A stretch of DNA of 64,000 nt, taken from positions 56,058,386 through 56,122,385 of the forward strand of contig OX359248.1 of assembly GCA_947179485.1 (NCBI GenBank), read 5' to 3'. Each line of letters starts with the position of its first letter. Positions within the stretch are counted from its first letter, which is position 1. Both the position numbers and the translations under genes were made by a program. Under the pieces are notes generated by a model. The model worked only from the letters and a program-made list of their open reading frames with translations, was not told the DNA's origin and searched no databases. The DNA is from Allacma fusca. Its lineage: Eukaryota > Arthropoda > Collembola > Symphypleona > Sminthuridae. Shown in pieces: positions 11,890 through 23,142 of the stretch.

Positions 11890-12062
11890 TAATCCAATAA
11901 TCCAAAAATAATCGGATGAGCCACTATGATTTTTTTATGAGACGTTGCATGGAAACCTTTAATTCTAGAAATTATAACTACTTTATAAGAAACAAATATT
12001 CATTCCTCAAAAATTCATTTTTCCTTCACTGTGCAAGTTATCTCTGACTTACTTGTTAGTGC

Positions 12063-12092
12063 CTGAAGATGACAGTCTCTTAGATATCGAAA
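12063..12092 (+). ncRNA. Decayed hammerhead-ribozyme-like motif of a Penelope-like element
   Basis: CTGAAGA, the hammerhead CUGANGA box, is followed after a spacer by GAAA. It lies just downstream of the GIY-YIG fragment, where Penelope-like elements are known to carry such motifs. The helix between the two boxes is poorly conserved here, so activity is unlikely. The call rests on the two boxes and position only. Confidence 0.35.
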
Positions 12093-12870
12093 GCTTGCCT
12101 ATAATTTTAACCGGTTATAAATAATAATATATATAATTTTATTTTATTGGTTTTAAACTGCTTGAGAAATCAATAATTAAGTACTTCGTTAAACTTCAGC
12201 CGTCTAGGAAAATGACAATAACATGACAAAATATGTTATTGAAAACGTCGTTTTAATCTGTGAAGTATACCAGAAGGACGATTTATTAAACAAGAAATCA
12301 TTTTGGGAAAATTTCAAGGAACATTTAAATACGTCAAATCTCAGTATTGCCTGGAGAATGTTTTAATTACCGAGGGACTATACAACAAGCCGGTAAAAAT
12401 TACTCTGTGGTGCCTGAGTAAATTAATTTGCAAGACAGGTGGGAATTCCACTAAAGTGATTTACGACTGTCTTCAGTATGTTGTTATAGAGATAACTCGA
12501 AAGATGGTTGTGGTGATTCCGGGTGTTGGTCAGCATGTTGGAAATAACAAAACAATCATTCACAATTCAACTTATACATTCATATCCAATTACATCGATC
12601 TACTTTCAAGCCCCAATAATGAAGGGTGAATACCCGCTAAGATGTCTAGCGGACTGTGATCTTAGTCGAATAGATGCTTGTGTTGGAGAGATGTGAAATG
12701 ATGGGAAAATGAGAGAAAATAACAAATGAGCACTCTGAATTCAGATTTTCGTTGAACCAAAATTAATAATTTAGTGAAGCCTCAAATTAGTTACAATTTA
12801 AATACATATTTAGTAGAGAGAAGGTTACAGGTTAAGTTCTGCAAAGCCACTGGTCATCATTTTTCTTACG
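12093..12870. other. Unrecognised coding-like DNA
   Basis: Open stretches on the plus strand at 12222-12366 and 12303-12629 overlap in different frames and show no motif I can name. They may belong to the decayed transposon protein to the right. Confidence 0.4.
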
Positions 12871-12971
12871 ATTAAAACAATGCTTTTCTGAGCGGTAACT
12901 TATTTTTAGAAGATAATTACATGTCAGCAAAAACAAAGGAGCTCCGAGACGAACTGGTCAAGGAGGCTCCT
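12871..12971 (+). repeat. Direct repeat, ~100 bp, copy 1
   Basis: The block from GATTAAAACAATGC to AAGGAGGCTCC recurs essentially identically at 15888-15988, 3017 bp to the right in the same orientation. It reads MSAKTKELRDELVKEAP after an acceptor-like TTATTTTTAG, so it may be an exon of the transposon gene between the copies. Confidence 0.85.
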
Positions 12972-13389
12972 TTAGTAAATAAATTGAAAGATAAGAGCTA
13001 AGGTCAAAGCATCGAATTACAATTAACATAAATATCGACTTCCAACGTTTACAATTCCTGACTATAAATACTTCATATCATGTTTACCTAACACAACCAC
13101 ATTAATTATTATTATTATATTATAAAATAATCCTTGTGTTAAAAAGTGAACCTCTACCCTGTTCTAATATATTATATATACTTCATTTCGCTTCTATAAC
13201 TAATTATAATTAACACGTATATTGTCGCGGTGGTGAACAAAAAGCTACAAAGTTTTTTGCTACTGTATTTTGACGAAGTAGAAATTTCTAATGTTCTCTC
13301 ATCTCACCCCAGGTAGCTTAAAATTGGTAACTGCTATATTACGATTTTAAATATTCAACCATCAGTTAACAGTAAACTAGAACATATTT

Positions 13390-15270
13390 TCAACTGTAGA
13401 CATTCAAATCAAAATATGTTCAAGAATATTTGCTTGAAGTAATTATAAAACCGCTGATTCATGAATTGAGGTTTCTGGAAAGAAATGCAATTTATGTATC
13501 TCGTGATTCTTACAAAGGAAGAATTGATTTTCGGCTAGGGCAAGTAATTGGTGACAATATCCGTTTTTATTTAGCCAATCGCTTTCCTCAAATCACGACT
13601 ATCCTGTCTGCCGAAATGTCAAAATTTTAGTGCCAAAGTGCAGGTCAATGTATTGTGGAATTCATTGGAATCAGGTGTAACGACTCGCATGATTCGGGAA
13701 AAAATCCCCTGCAGTATCATAAATTAAATTTCATGCGATTTTTATCGAATTAAAATATTTCTACGTCATTGAAAAAAATAGCGTAGATCTAATACATTAG
13801 TTTTTTGAAGGAATTATTCTGTTAGACATAAAACTGGTATGCTAAAACAGGGACAAAAGTAGACGCCATTAACTACAGGATTTTGAAAGTCAATTGCTAA
13901 TATTTTAGGAAATTAAAACCAATTGACCCGAAGTACAGTTTGATTTTGCTGATTAGTGACATCGTAAAATTCTTTATGACACCATCCATACCTGATTCAA
14001 CGATTCCTGTACTTCGAGACCTAATTGAGTATCACCATAATTTGTACCGACGTTTATCAGGAAATAATTTACGGCCAAAACACCATTTTAGTACAGATTA
14101 TCACGACTTAATTCAAAGTACTAGCCCCGTACACGTTACTAATACTAAATGAGAGTCGGAATAAGTTTTTAAATGTGTTGCTGGGATATGTGGAAAATTT
14201 AAAAATATTTGCAAAACTGTTACAACCCAAAATTAGCGTTCCGCAAGCTATAGAATAATTCTACGCAAGCTTTTTCGGATATATTCAGGAAGTATGTGAA
14301 TTCAAGATTCAATACAACTACACGCAATTTTGAAGAACGGTTTTTTGAACATTTGGTGATAATGTGGAAATTTCCGAATGAAGAAATTATTGTGAACACT
14401 ATTTAAATTACGTATAGTGGTTATTTGGTTTCAGAGAACACATTAAAAGGTCCAAATTTCAATCAAGTGCAACTTATGTTTAAATATAACAAAACTATTA
14501 ATGTCATCGTCACTCATACAGAAGCTATGTATTGGTCTCGCCACAGAAGCTACAATATTTGAACAACATGAGAACCTAAAATAATATTGGCTTTGGAAAT
14601 ACTTCTGTATGTTCCAGTTTGTACATTCGTGATTTTGTATCTAACATTAAGTGGCCACAGATTCCACTCGAATTATACTAATTTTTTATTTTATTATTAT
14701 AAAATGTAAGATTACAGAAATCCCAGATATATCTGTTCAGACGATTCAAAAGAATTAATTGAAATTATTATTTGTTGGACAGAAAACATTTTCAGAACGG
14801 GGGATTGTCAAATTCAGAACATAATTTTCATGCTTTTAAAATGTCATTACAGTTGTCATCCTAAATACAAGTACAGAAGGAGACACGACCCGTTCATTTT
14901 ATCAACCGACTCAAGCAGCAGATTTCTTTGCAAAAGGGAGTATTTCTGTGATGAGGAAAACGAAATTACTGTAAGGCATGTATTTTGAAACATAAGTATT
15001 AGTACCTCATATATTTAAAGTGTAATTGTCACATTTGTAAATATATAAAGTAGTATTGTGTATACGAAAGTAAATGTGTATTTTCTACAGAACGTGAAAG
15101 ATGTGCTCCTTGCTTACGGTAAGATAATGGTGATATTTGGCGAGGAAATTATTCAGATTGCAGCTTCATTGAAACATATCCCATCAAGTCACAAGACATT
15201 TGGTGAAATTTATGTCCCAGAACTTGGTAGAAAAAACATTCCCCAGACCCTCGACGGATCAGCGAAATAA
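13390..15270 (+). pseudogene. Decayed transposon-encoded protein of unassigned class
   Basis: Two segments resemble proteins that recur in cnidarian and insect mobile elements. The first, 13400-13630, contains GRIDFRLGQVIGDNI, matching the 'G-GDN-G-N' motif known there. The second, 13940-14152, contains LIEYHHNLYRRL and PKHHFSTDYHDLI, matching the 'HH-LY...LKPKHHFL-HYP' motif. Stops and frameshifts separate them, and a weaker open frame at 15058-15270 may be the C-terminal part. The ~100-bp direct repeat brackets this whole region. I cannot assign the transposase superfamily; the family resemblance is from memory of its motifs. Confidence 0.55.
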
Positions 15271-16580
15271 ATTAGCAGAAAGCTGTGTGTCGCAGAGGTA
15301 TCCAACCTTTGCTGGCCAAACATTGAAGGAACAGTAATTGTAATCACACGGGGATACCTATCGAAGTCCATGATAACTAATGCTATCGTGCAGTTTACAA
15401 AATATTTTAATGCATTTTTTTGGTGTTTTGTTGGCACAAATATCGTTTTAATTCCATGTCGATCGATTTATTAACATGTTCATATATTTTGCAGTATTAG
15501 TTCTATTGTCCATCCGCCACGTATACAGATCAGAATAGTAAAAAGAAGTCACTTTCACCAACAGGCCATATACAGTACCATTTTTAAATTTTTTGGTCAA
15601 CAATTCGAGGGGATAATCGATTACTTTGAAGGACACAGTAAGTAGATCAGATTACCGCTGACTTGATCACAGAGGGTAAGTGTACATAACGATACCAATA
15701 TTTAATTACATTTTTTAATTCGACTTTGGTACTATTTTTGCTTGGCATAGTTCAGAATGATTCTGAGGAAAGCGACATAAAAACTTTATGCACGTTACTT
15801 TATGCATGGTCAGCTCAAAAGGTTTTGATTATATGCTCAAAACATTCGCTTTGCGTAGCACTGAGCTTCTGAAATGCAAAAAGGAACGATTAAAACAATG
15901 CTTTTCTGAGCGGTAACTTATTTTTAGAAGATAATTACATGTCAGCAAAAACAAAGGAGCTCCGAGACGAACTGGTCAAGGAGGCTCCAATGAGCAATTT
16001 ATCGTCAAAATAGGATTCAACAACAATGAAAATTGTCCAGTATTTTGCCATCATGAAGTAACCGCTGCAACGATTTCGCATTTTGAATTACTCCGATAAT
16101 AGAATTGCAAAAATCATAATGCGATTTTTCAGTACACGAACTCAAAATGTATAGCTAATTTTTCATTAGTTTTCATTGCTCTCTATTTTGGTGATTTCGA
16201 ATGTAACGAAAATGTCTCAATCTGAGTTTAAATAACAAATCTTGTTTGAGAGTTTTGAAAAATCAAAACACGTTATGTATGTATCATGATTTTGAATACA
16301 TTTTGTTTTTATTAAAACCGTAACGTTACATGTTACAAAACTTCCTTAAATATACAATTGCTTGTGTATGTTCCGTCAACTTTGCCCATCATTTCGTTTA
16401 ACGCTGTTCAACAAGCTATTGCAGATTTGGAAAGGGGAGTCTTCATATTTTGTTGGTTCAGTTGCATGATTGAGAATAGCTGACTGTGCCAATGGTAGTA
16501 GTTATACGTATGAACATTAACATTTCGTACAGAGAAAGTGCCAACTGTTTAATCGGCTAGTATTAAAACATTCTAATTAT
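15271..16580. other. No gene; includes direct-repeat copy and Helitron-like tail
   Basis: It contains the second ~100-bp direct repeat (15888-15988). Around 16325-16395 a stretch with TTACAAAACTT, TTGCTTGTGTATG and TTTGCCCATCATTTC resembles 30590-30655, which lies next to a Helitron helicase fragment. Confidence 0.5.
15888..15988 (+). repeat. Direct repeat, ~100 bp, copy 2
   Basis: Matches 12871-12971 base for base wherever I compared them, then diverges after AAGGAGGCTCC. Confidence 0.85.
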
Positions 16581-17532
16581 CAGAGCTATGCAGTATTTTC
16601 AAATACAGTATTTTAAAATACGTATTTTCAGACCACAAAGTATTTTGTATTTTGTATTTCAAAGTTAGTAAGCAGTAAGCAAGTATTTTGTACTTAGTAT
16701 TTCGAGAGCCAGGAAGTACAAAAGTATTTGGTATTTACTTACTCTCAATGAAATATGAAATGTAATTCAAATAAAGTATTTTGCTCAAAATACTTTTCGC
16801 TGGTATTATTTCTGATTTTGACACTGTATGTAGCTTATACGATGTGCAATGTCTGTGAAAATTCCATTTTCACATTGGAATAACAAACGTCGGAATGAAT
16901 CCCTTGGCTACATCAAACATGTTCAGATTCTCGATACTGTATATCGTCGTTGAAGAGACGAAATGGTCTACGAGGGCATGGTTTTTACAGCACAGACCAT
17001 TTTGACTCTTCAACAACGATATTTAAGATACGCCGAAGAAGAACACCTAGTCGATTTAATTTTCAGTTACTAGCCCCTTTTTATAATAATTATTCCGAAA
17101 ATACATTTATTTACTAATAAATAAAAATTTCATATTAATCTGTTACTTCATTAACAGTCAAAACGACTTAAAATATAATTATAATTGACTGACCTATTCA
17201 GCAACCGTTGAACAATTTGTTACTACACATGTCTTATATGCAGTCTTTGAAGTGACTGTTTTAAAAAAATTGTTCTAGAAATCGAAAAGAGTGAGAATTA
17301 GGTGGGTATTTTAAGAAAAGTATTGTATTTAAAATACAGTATTTTGTATTTGAGTATTTTAAATTTTCTACCAAGTATTGTATTTTTATTTGTATTTTAG
17401 CAATGTAACCTGAGGTATTTTACTTTGTATTTGGTATTTTCCATATTTTAATTCAGGTATTTTATTTTGTATTTGGGCATCGAAGACCAAGTAATTTATA
17501 TTATATATAAAAATATATTTTGCATAGCTCTG
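16581..17532. mobile_element. WA3: hAT-type word-array element
   Basis: Ends CAGAGCTATGCA in both orientations, with perfect 8-bp duplications CTAATTAT at 16573-16580 and 17533-17540. Subterminal words are GTATTTTGTATTTC and AAAATACGTATTTT. The middle holds an inverted repeat of about 29 bp arms at 16941-17022 (CGAAATGGTCT facing AGACCATTTTG). No transposase seen. Confidence 0.93.
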
Positions 17533-17540
17533 CTAATTAT

Positions 17541-17626
17541 ACGATGAGAGGCATAACGTGTGTGCTCAGAACCACTTTTGTGATGACAATTAATAAAAGT
17601 CAGGGACAAACATTTGAAAAACTTTG
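17541..17626 (+). pseudogene. Helitron helicase fragment
   Basis: The plus frame reads TTFVMTINKSQGQTFEKL before a stop. MTINKSQGQTF is the conserved helicase motif V/VI region of Helitron Pif1-like helicases. The fragment starts right at the WA3 target site, so WA3 inserted into or beside this remnant. Confidence 0.8.
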
Positions 17627-18600
17627 ATATTGACTTTGATTTGTCTTGAACTGTGACCTTGATTATGTACATCCATACATATATGCACACTAAGAAACCG
17701 TAACCGCTTATTGATATTGTTAGAACATGATACTTATGACACATGTTTGTTTAAACCAATTCCACATGAGCATATTGTTATCTGGTAACAATTATATTTA
17801 TATTAACCCTGATTTCAGAAAGTAGATAAGAGGGTCTTGCCCTATCATGACTCATCTACTCCTGATCTGAACCTTGCCCTCATCCCTTTCACCTTTTGTC
17901 TGAGTTACTCACTGTACTGGGTATAAATAAGTATCTCTTTTTCATTATACATAGTTGATCATTAACTCGCGTGGAGTGTACAACTCTAGTTGTTAGAAAC
18001 CATTACTCTATTTCCACGATCTTTCTTGGTACAATAAATAATATTTCGTTTGATGGAATTGAGCTGCTTTCACATTTATTAGTGGTCCCAATCTTTCAAT
18101 TCAATTCAAAAAATTCGTTTTGATTCAATTCAACTTATGAATTGAATGAAATACAATGATTCGATTCAATTCACGATTCACAGGATTCAATTTGATTCAT
18201 TTTTGCGTCCTGAATTGAATCGAATGATGATTCAAATCATTCAGACAGTAAAAGGTGGTAACTGGTAACACAAACATTTTATTTTTAAGGATTTTATAAT
18301 CATTACATAAACCAGCGGAAGAATATAAATCAAGCAGTTTCACTATCACTAAAATTGTCAAAAAACTCTGGCTATAAGGGAAGTACAATAAACGTCTGTT
18401 GGGCGATTTTTCTTTGGCGCGGTTTTGATTCCATATTCATTGTGTACCTTTCTGTAAGTTAAAATAGTTAATTCCTATACGATTCATGATCAATTTCAAA
18501 GAAAGTGCATTTCCTCTGGACTACAGTTCTTCAAATTTGTTCAAGAAATTCCAATTTTCTACAACCAAAGTAACAAGCTTTCTGTGGAATTAAAAATGTC
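17627..18600. other. No gene; contains a GATTCAATTC word array
   Basis: At 18095-18240 the words GATTCAATTCAATTC and GAATTGAATCG recur in both orientations, like the interior of a word-array element. Termini were not found. Confidence 0.5.
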
Positions 18601-18644
18601 GGTAAGTTTTTGAATTTTCAAAAGTTATAATTGATTTTATAGAA

Positions 18645-20666
18645 ATGAGTTCCAAAAAATTGAGCAGTCGACAGCTCCAAAGGTTAGTTTCTAAAAATGT
18701 GCAAAGTGAGTTCAGTAAAGCTCAAAAGCGTAAGGCCACCGAAATTGTAAGGACGGTACATGTCCCCGAAGTTATCTGCCCTAAAGTGATTGAACCCCCA
18801 AGTGTGGAAACATGCACTAACGACTTGGAAGATACCAATCCTTTTGAGAATGAAATTCCCGAAGACATTAGTTTGGATGAAAGCAGTGATTTGGAATCCG
18901 ATGAAGAAATATTCAGGGTCATTGAATCAGAAACTCCAGAAAATCATTTTGATTTGGCACCACATTTGCGTAAATGGGCTGTGGAAGGGAATGTTACTCA
19001 AAAATCTGTAGATCAATTTTTGAAGATTCTGCAAAATGTTGATCCGAGCTTACCGAAGAGCTCCAAAACGCTGTTAAAAACACCAGTTACTTCAGACATA
19101 CAGAATTGCGAAAATGGAGAATTGTTATATTTTGGTATTAAAACGGGTATTGAAAAGAAGATTTTAGCGGGATTAATATTTTCAACAACAAATATTTCCA
19201 TGAAGTTCAACGTGGATGGAATCCCAGTATACCAAAGTTCAACTAAATGTATGTGGCCAATTCTTGCAGTTGTAAACGAGTCAATCGATCTAGAACCTTT
19301 CGCCATTCAAATATTTTTGGGAGAATCAAAGCCAAAAAACCTAAGTAATTATTTTGATAAGTTTATTCAAGAGTTTCAGGACTTATTGAAGGATGCTTTT
19401 ACTGTTGATGAAACCTCATATTGAATTCAATTAAGTAGGTGTTTATTTATCTGTGACGCTCCAGCTAGAGCCTTTTTAAAATCAGTAAAGGGGCACACTT
19501 GCTACTCGTCGTGTTAAAAATGTATTACGGATTGTGAATGGAGAAACAAAATAGGTTTCTTGGATTGCAAAGCTTCGCTTCGAACCGATGAAGATTTTAA
19601 AAATAGACGGGATTATAGACCACCACATTGCACCTTATCAAGTTGAACCTTCTCCATTGGAAATCCTAGGAATTCATATGGTCAGTCAATTTCCACTCGA
19701 CTACATGCATCTGGTTTGTTTAGGGATTGTAAGAAAGCTAATTGGCTTGTGGATACGAGGACCCTTAAAAACAAGAATTCCTTCACTGGCTGCTCAAGGC
19801 ATTTCCCAAAAATTGAAAAAGCTTATATCAAGCATTCCCGATGAATTTTAACGATGCCCACGTGACTTAAAATTATTTGAGCGATGGAAAGCAACTGAAT
19901 GCCGATTGTTTCTGATATATACCGGACCAGTTGTATTGAGAAATGTTTTGCATCTTGAAGTCTGCAAGAACCTTTTGCTTCTTAGTATATCTATACGAAT
20001 TTTACTCTCGTCCAATATCTGCAAATACAATTTAGCCAAAATGTTGCTTCAAAAGTTTGTAACACATTTCATAGAGCTATATGGTGAAGACAGTGCTGTG
20101 TATAATGTGCATAATCTAATTCATCTAGCAGATGATGCAATGAAATATGGACCACTGGATAATTTCAGTGCATTCCCTTTTGAATCGTATCTTGGAAAAT
20201 TGAAACGGATAATACGAACTGGGAATAGGCCCTTACAACAGGTGCACCGAAGACTACAAGAAACGCAGTAAGACAGCAAGAATTCCCAAAAAAGCGTAAT
20301 TTATTCGAAAGGACTGCTCCCAGTGAAGCCGAAGACAACCAAGTCTACCGAAAACTTTTCGCAGAAAACGTCTCTTTAAGCGCAAATAAAAAGGACTGCT
20401 GGTTCGAAGACTCATCGGGAATTTTTTTTAAAGCCCATGGGTTTATTGAATTTAAAGGTTTAATAATTGTGTTGGCGCAGGCAGTAATCCCAACTGGGAG
20501 CTTATTTATGTACCCTGTGAACTCCTCCGATTTGGGAATCTTTTCAGCTGAAGTCAAGGGTGGACTGCTTGTTAAAATTAATACTTGCGATATAAAACAG
20601 AAATTAATAGCTTTGTGGGACAACGATGTTGATGTTATTATTGCGCCTTTGTGCCATCACAACTAA
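18645..20666 (+). pseudogene. CACTA/EnSpm-like transposase, frameshifted
   Basis: A 259-codon opening frame starts MSSKKLSSRQLQRLVSKN and has a long acidic linker. It continues through HLRKWAVEGNVTQKSVDQFL and the catalytic-type block FNVDGIPVYQSSTKCMWPI, then IFLGESKPKNLSNYFDKF. A frameshift near 19420 moves on to CDAPARAFLKSVKGHTCYSSC, with more breaks near 19552 and 19849. The next blocks are FPLDYMHLVCLGIVRKLIGL, RWKATECRLFLIYTGPVVL, VHNLIHLADD and FSAFPFESYLGKLKR. A C-terminal region ends in IIAPLCHH. 'DG-P-S-WPI' and 'DYMHL-CLG' are shared with CACTA-type (PF02992-like) transposases that cut at terminal inverted repeats. The superfamily call is from motifs and could be revised. I found no terminal repeats. 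Breaks are few, so the insertion is fairly young. The DUF4806-type gene follows immediately on the same strand. Confidence 0.75.
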
Positions 20667-20708
20667 ATGAGAATAATTAATATCGGTCGTATTACATTTC
20701 TTCATTAG

Positions 20709-23142
20709 GTGTTTGCCCTTGTGGACTTTGTGAGTGAGAAAGGGACGGATGGCACTATTCCGTGTGAAATGGTTCATTTTAAGTGGATAAGCAAGAATTT
20801 GAAAAAATGCTACTGGCCTGGGAATAAAAACTATATCCAAGAATTCAAGCGTGGAGGGGAGAAACTTCAAAATTGGAAAGAATGTGATGTTGAAGTCAAA
20901 TTTGTTTCTGGTATTTTTTCAAAGTTTTAGTATTCAAAATAATTAGATGTAATCATCTATATAAATTGAAATTTAAAATGCTCGTGTGGAACATCATACA
21001 GCGTAATATATGGGATAACAAGATAATAGAAGGCAATTATTCATGAAACATGACATGAGAATATAAATTTTGCAGGGCTGGTCATTCGAATCGGAATTAG
21101 AATTGGAATCGGTATTTCATCCCTATGGTTTGGTATTTTTATCGGAATTGGTATTTTTAAATACATTTTTTCAAGTATTTCAATCTATAATGAATCGAAA
21201 AAAAATTGTATTTGAATTAGTATTCAAAATATATTTGAATACGGTATCCAATGCTTAGATATCCAAAAAATCAGTGACATATTGAAGTTTATCTCGTAAA
21301 TTCAATCAACATAGGGAATTTTCTCTCAGCCATTCCAAAAAATTTTAACTACACGTTAGAATACAAAATTTGGGATTACGTTTGACTACACAAAGTGACG
21401 CAGAGCAACGATGATAATTTTTTTCTGGGAATGAATTTGCTGCAATCTATATGCAGTGAATTTATTTGTCAGTAATTTTCTGAATTTGGAAAAAGGGGTC
21501 TAACTTTTTCAGGGGAAAAAATGCAGCTCTTTTTGTACTACCAGAATGTCCCTGAAAAACAAAGTAAACCAACAGGTCATACATGGTACTTGTGTAGATT
21601 AAGCAGTTATACCTTTATAAAATGGTCTGGCATATTCCAGTGGCTTCTTTTCATTCATAATTGTGGAATTTAGATACTTTCTGGTTTAAATTTAATTGTA
21701 GATATTTTTCAGGACTTTTACCTCCAGGTACTAATATTTAATAACTAAAGTATTTGAATTATATTGGAATTCATAGAAAATAATTGAATAAATTTGATTG
21801 GAATTTTCATTTTTTGAAACAAATACATTTGAATTGGGATTGGAATCCGTTATGATTAATCTTAATCAGAATCGTATTCATATGTTTCGAATACTCCAGC
21901 CCTGAAATTTTGTCGTACTTTAAAAATGAGTTCTTACATGGGAAGTTGTATTTATTTTAGATAATTTGGCTGATGTTCGCGAGTATCGGGATAAGCATAT
22001 ACAAAGCACTGCGACTGATTCAGAATTGGAAATGCAAGTGAATTTCCAAGCTCCCCAGAATGCATGCAGCCTCCCAGCTGTGAGTTCTTCCAATCAGAAT
22101 TATCCGGCCACTTCTAAGGTAGCTACAAGTAAATCGACTAGGAAAGAAATCCCTTCGGCTCCACAAATATCGGATGATTTAATTGACTCTGCCTTTCATG
22201 GAATTCCGAGCATTGAAATTGTTTTAAGCCCGGATAAAGGATAAGCCCAAGTAAAGAAACTGGAAACTTGGGAGTTCCCAATTTCATCAGCAGCAATGCT
22301 ATCCCGCCAGTTGCAGTGGTTCGTTCTTTCGATTCTGACGATATAGACTACAAATGTTTATTTACACTACTGTTTAATTAAATCTTAAATCCATGATATT
22401 TGATTAAATATTAATTTTAATTGTCGCCAATTATTTCTATTTAATAGTTCTTTTCCGATCCGTTTTGTCCAAACTATCTCGTATTGAGCATAAATTGGAT
22501 GAGGTGTCAAAATCTGTTGCCACGTTAAAATTATCTCCAACACAATGCTTAACGAGGCCGGATAACTGCCCTGATATTCCGATGAAAAATATTGCTGAAC
22601 TGGAGCATCTGAATTTGTACTTGGAAGTAGATGATAATCTGAATTACATGGTAACTATGGAATTATTTCGCACTACAATTTTTGTAATTTATTTTATAAT
22701 ATTTTAAAATAATTTTGTTGGAAACTAAATTACATGAGTATTTACTTATTAACACCAAGGCTCAAGATATTGCAAAAACTGGAGGTGACAATGACACCGA
22801 AGCTACAGATCGTGTTCTGGGAAAGATGTTTGCTAGCTCACTTGCCGTTCAACTTAACTGGAAGGGGATTCTGAAGAAAAATAGCCCAGCCAAAACTGGA
22901 CTATGCAAGTATGCTGCGGTGGTGAAGCTAATCTTAGGTAGTTGTTTCCATATTTACTACTTTTCACTTTTCCCCATTGTTTGCCAACTAACACAAAAGG
23001 GTATTAATATTTACAGATTCAGTGAGAATTATCGTACCATCCGCAACAGACAAGGCAATTCAAACCCGAACCAAGCATTGGCTGAAACATTCAAAGTCTC
23101 GACTTTCTCCGAGTGTAAATGTGGATAATGCAGATGATTAAT
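20709..23142 (+). CDS. Spliced accessory protein of the CACTA-like element (DUF4806-type)
   Basis: Exons can be traced by splice sites. At 20709-20910 the exon reads FALVDFVSEKGTDG and FKWISKNLKKCYWPG; an upstream AG suggests an earlier exon. From 21961 the next reads DNLADVREYRDKHIQSTATD, joined in frame across an intron that now holds WA4. From about 22449 to the donor after LNYM near 22649 comes a coiled-coil-like stretch, LSRIEHKLDEVSKSVATLKL. The exon 22712-22937 carries a DUF4806-like block with DRVLGKMFASSLAVQLNWKG. The last, 23018-23142, reads SVRIIVPSATDKAIQTRTKH and ends in TAA. Two-domain proteins of this layout commonly accompany arthropod mobile elements; their role is unknown. 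The second exon meets an in-frame stop near 22243 and an open frame resumes one frame over, so it may be broken there. Same strand and closeness to the transposase suggest one element. Confidence 0.6.
21073..21904. mobile_element. WA4: hAT-type word-array element in an intron
   Basis: Ends CAGGGCTGG in both orientations, with perfect 8-bp duplications AAATTTTG at 21065-21072 and 21905-21912. Words are CGGAATTGGAATCGG and TTTGAATTGG. It lies inside the intron between 20910 and 21961 of the DUF4806-type gene, so it would not disturb the reading frame. Confidence 0.93.
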
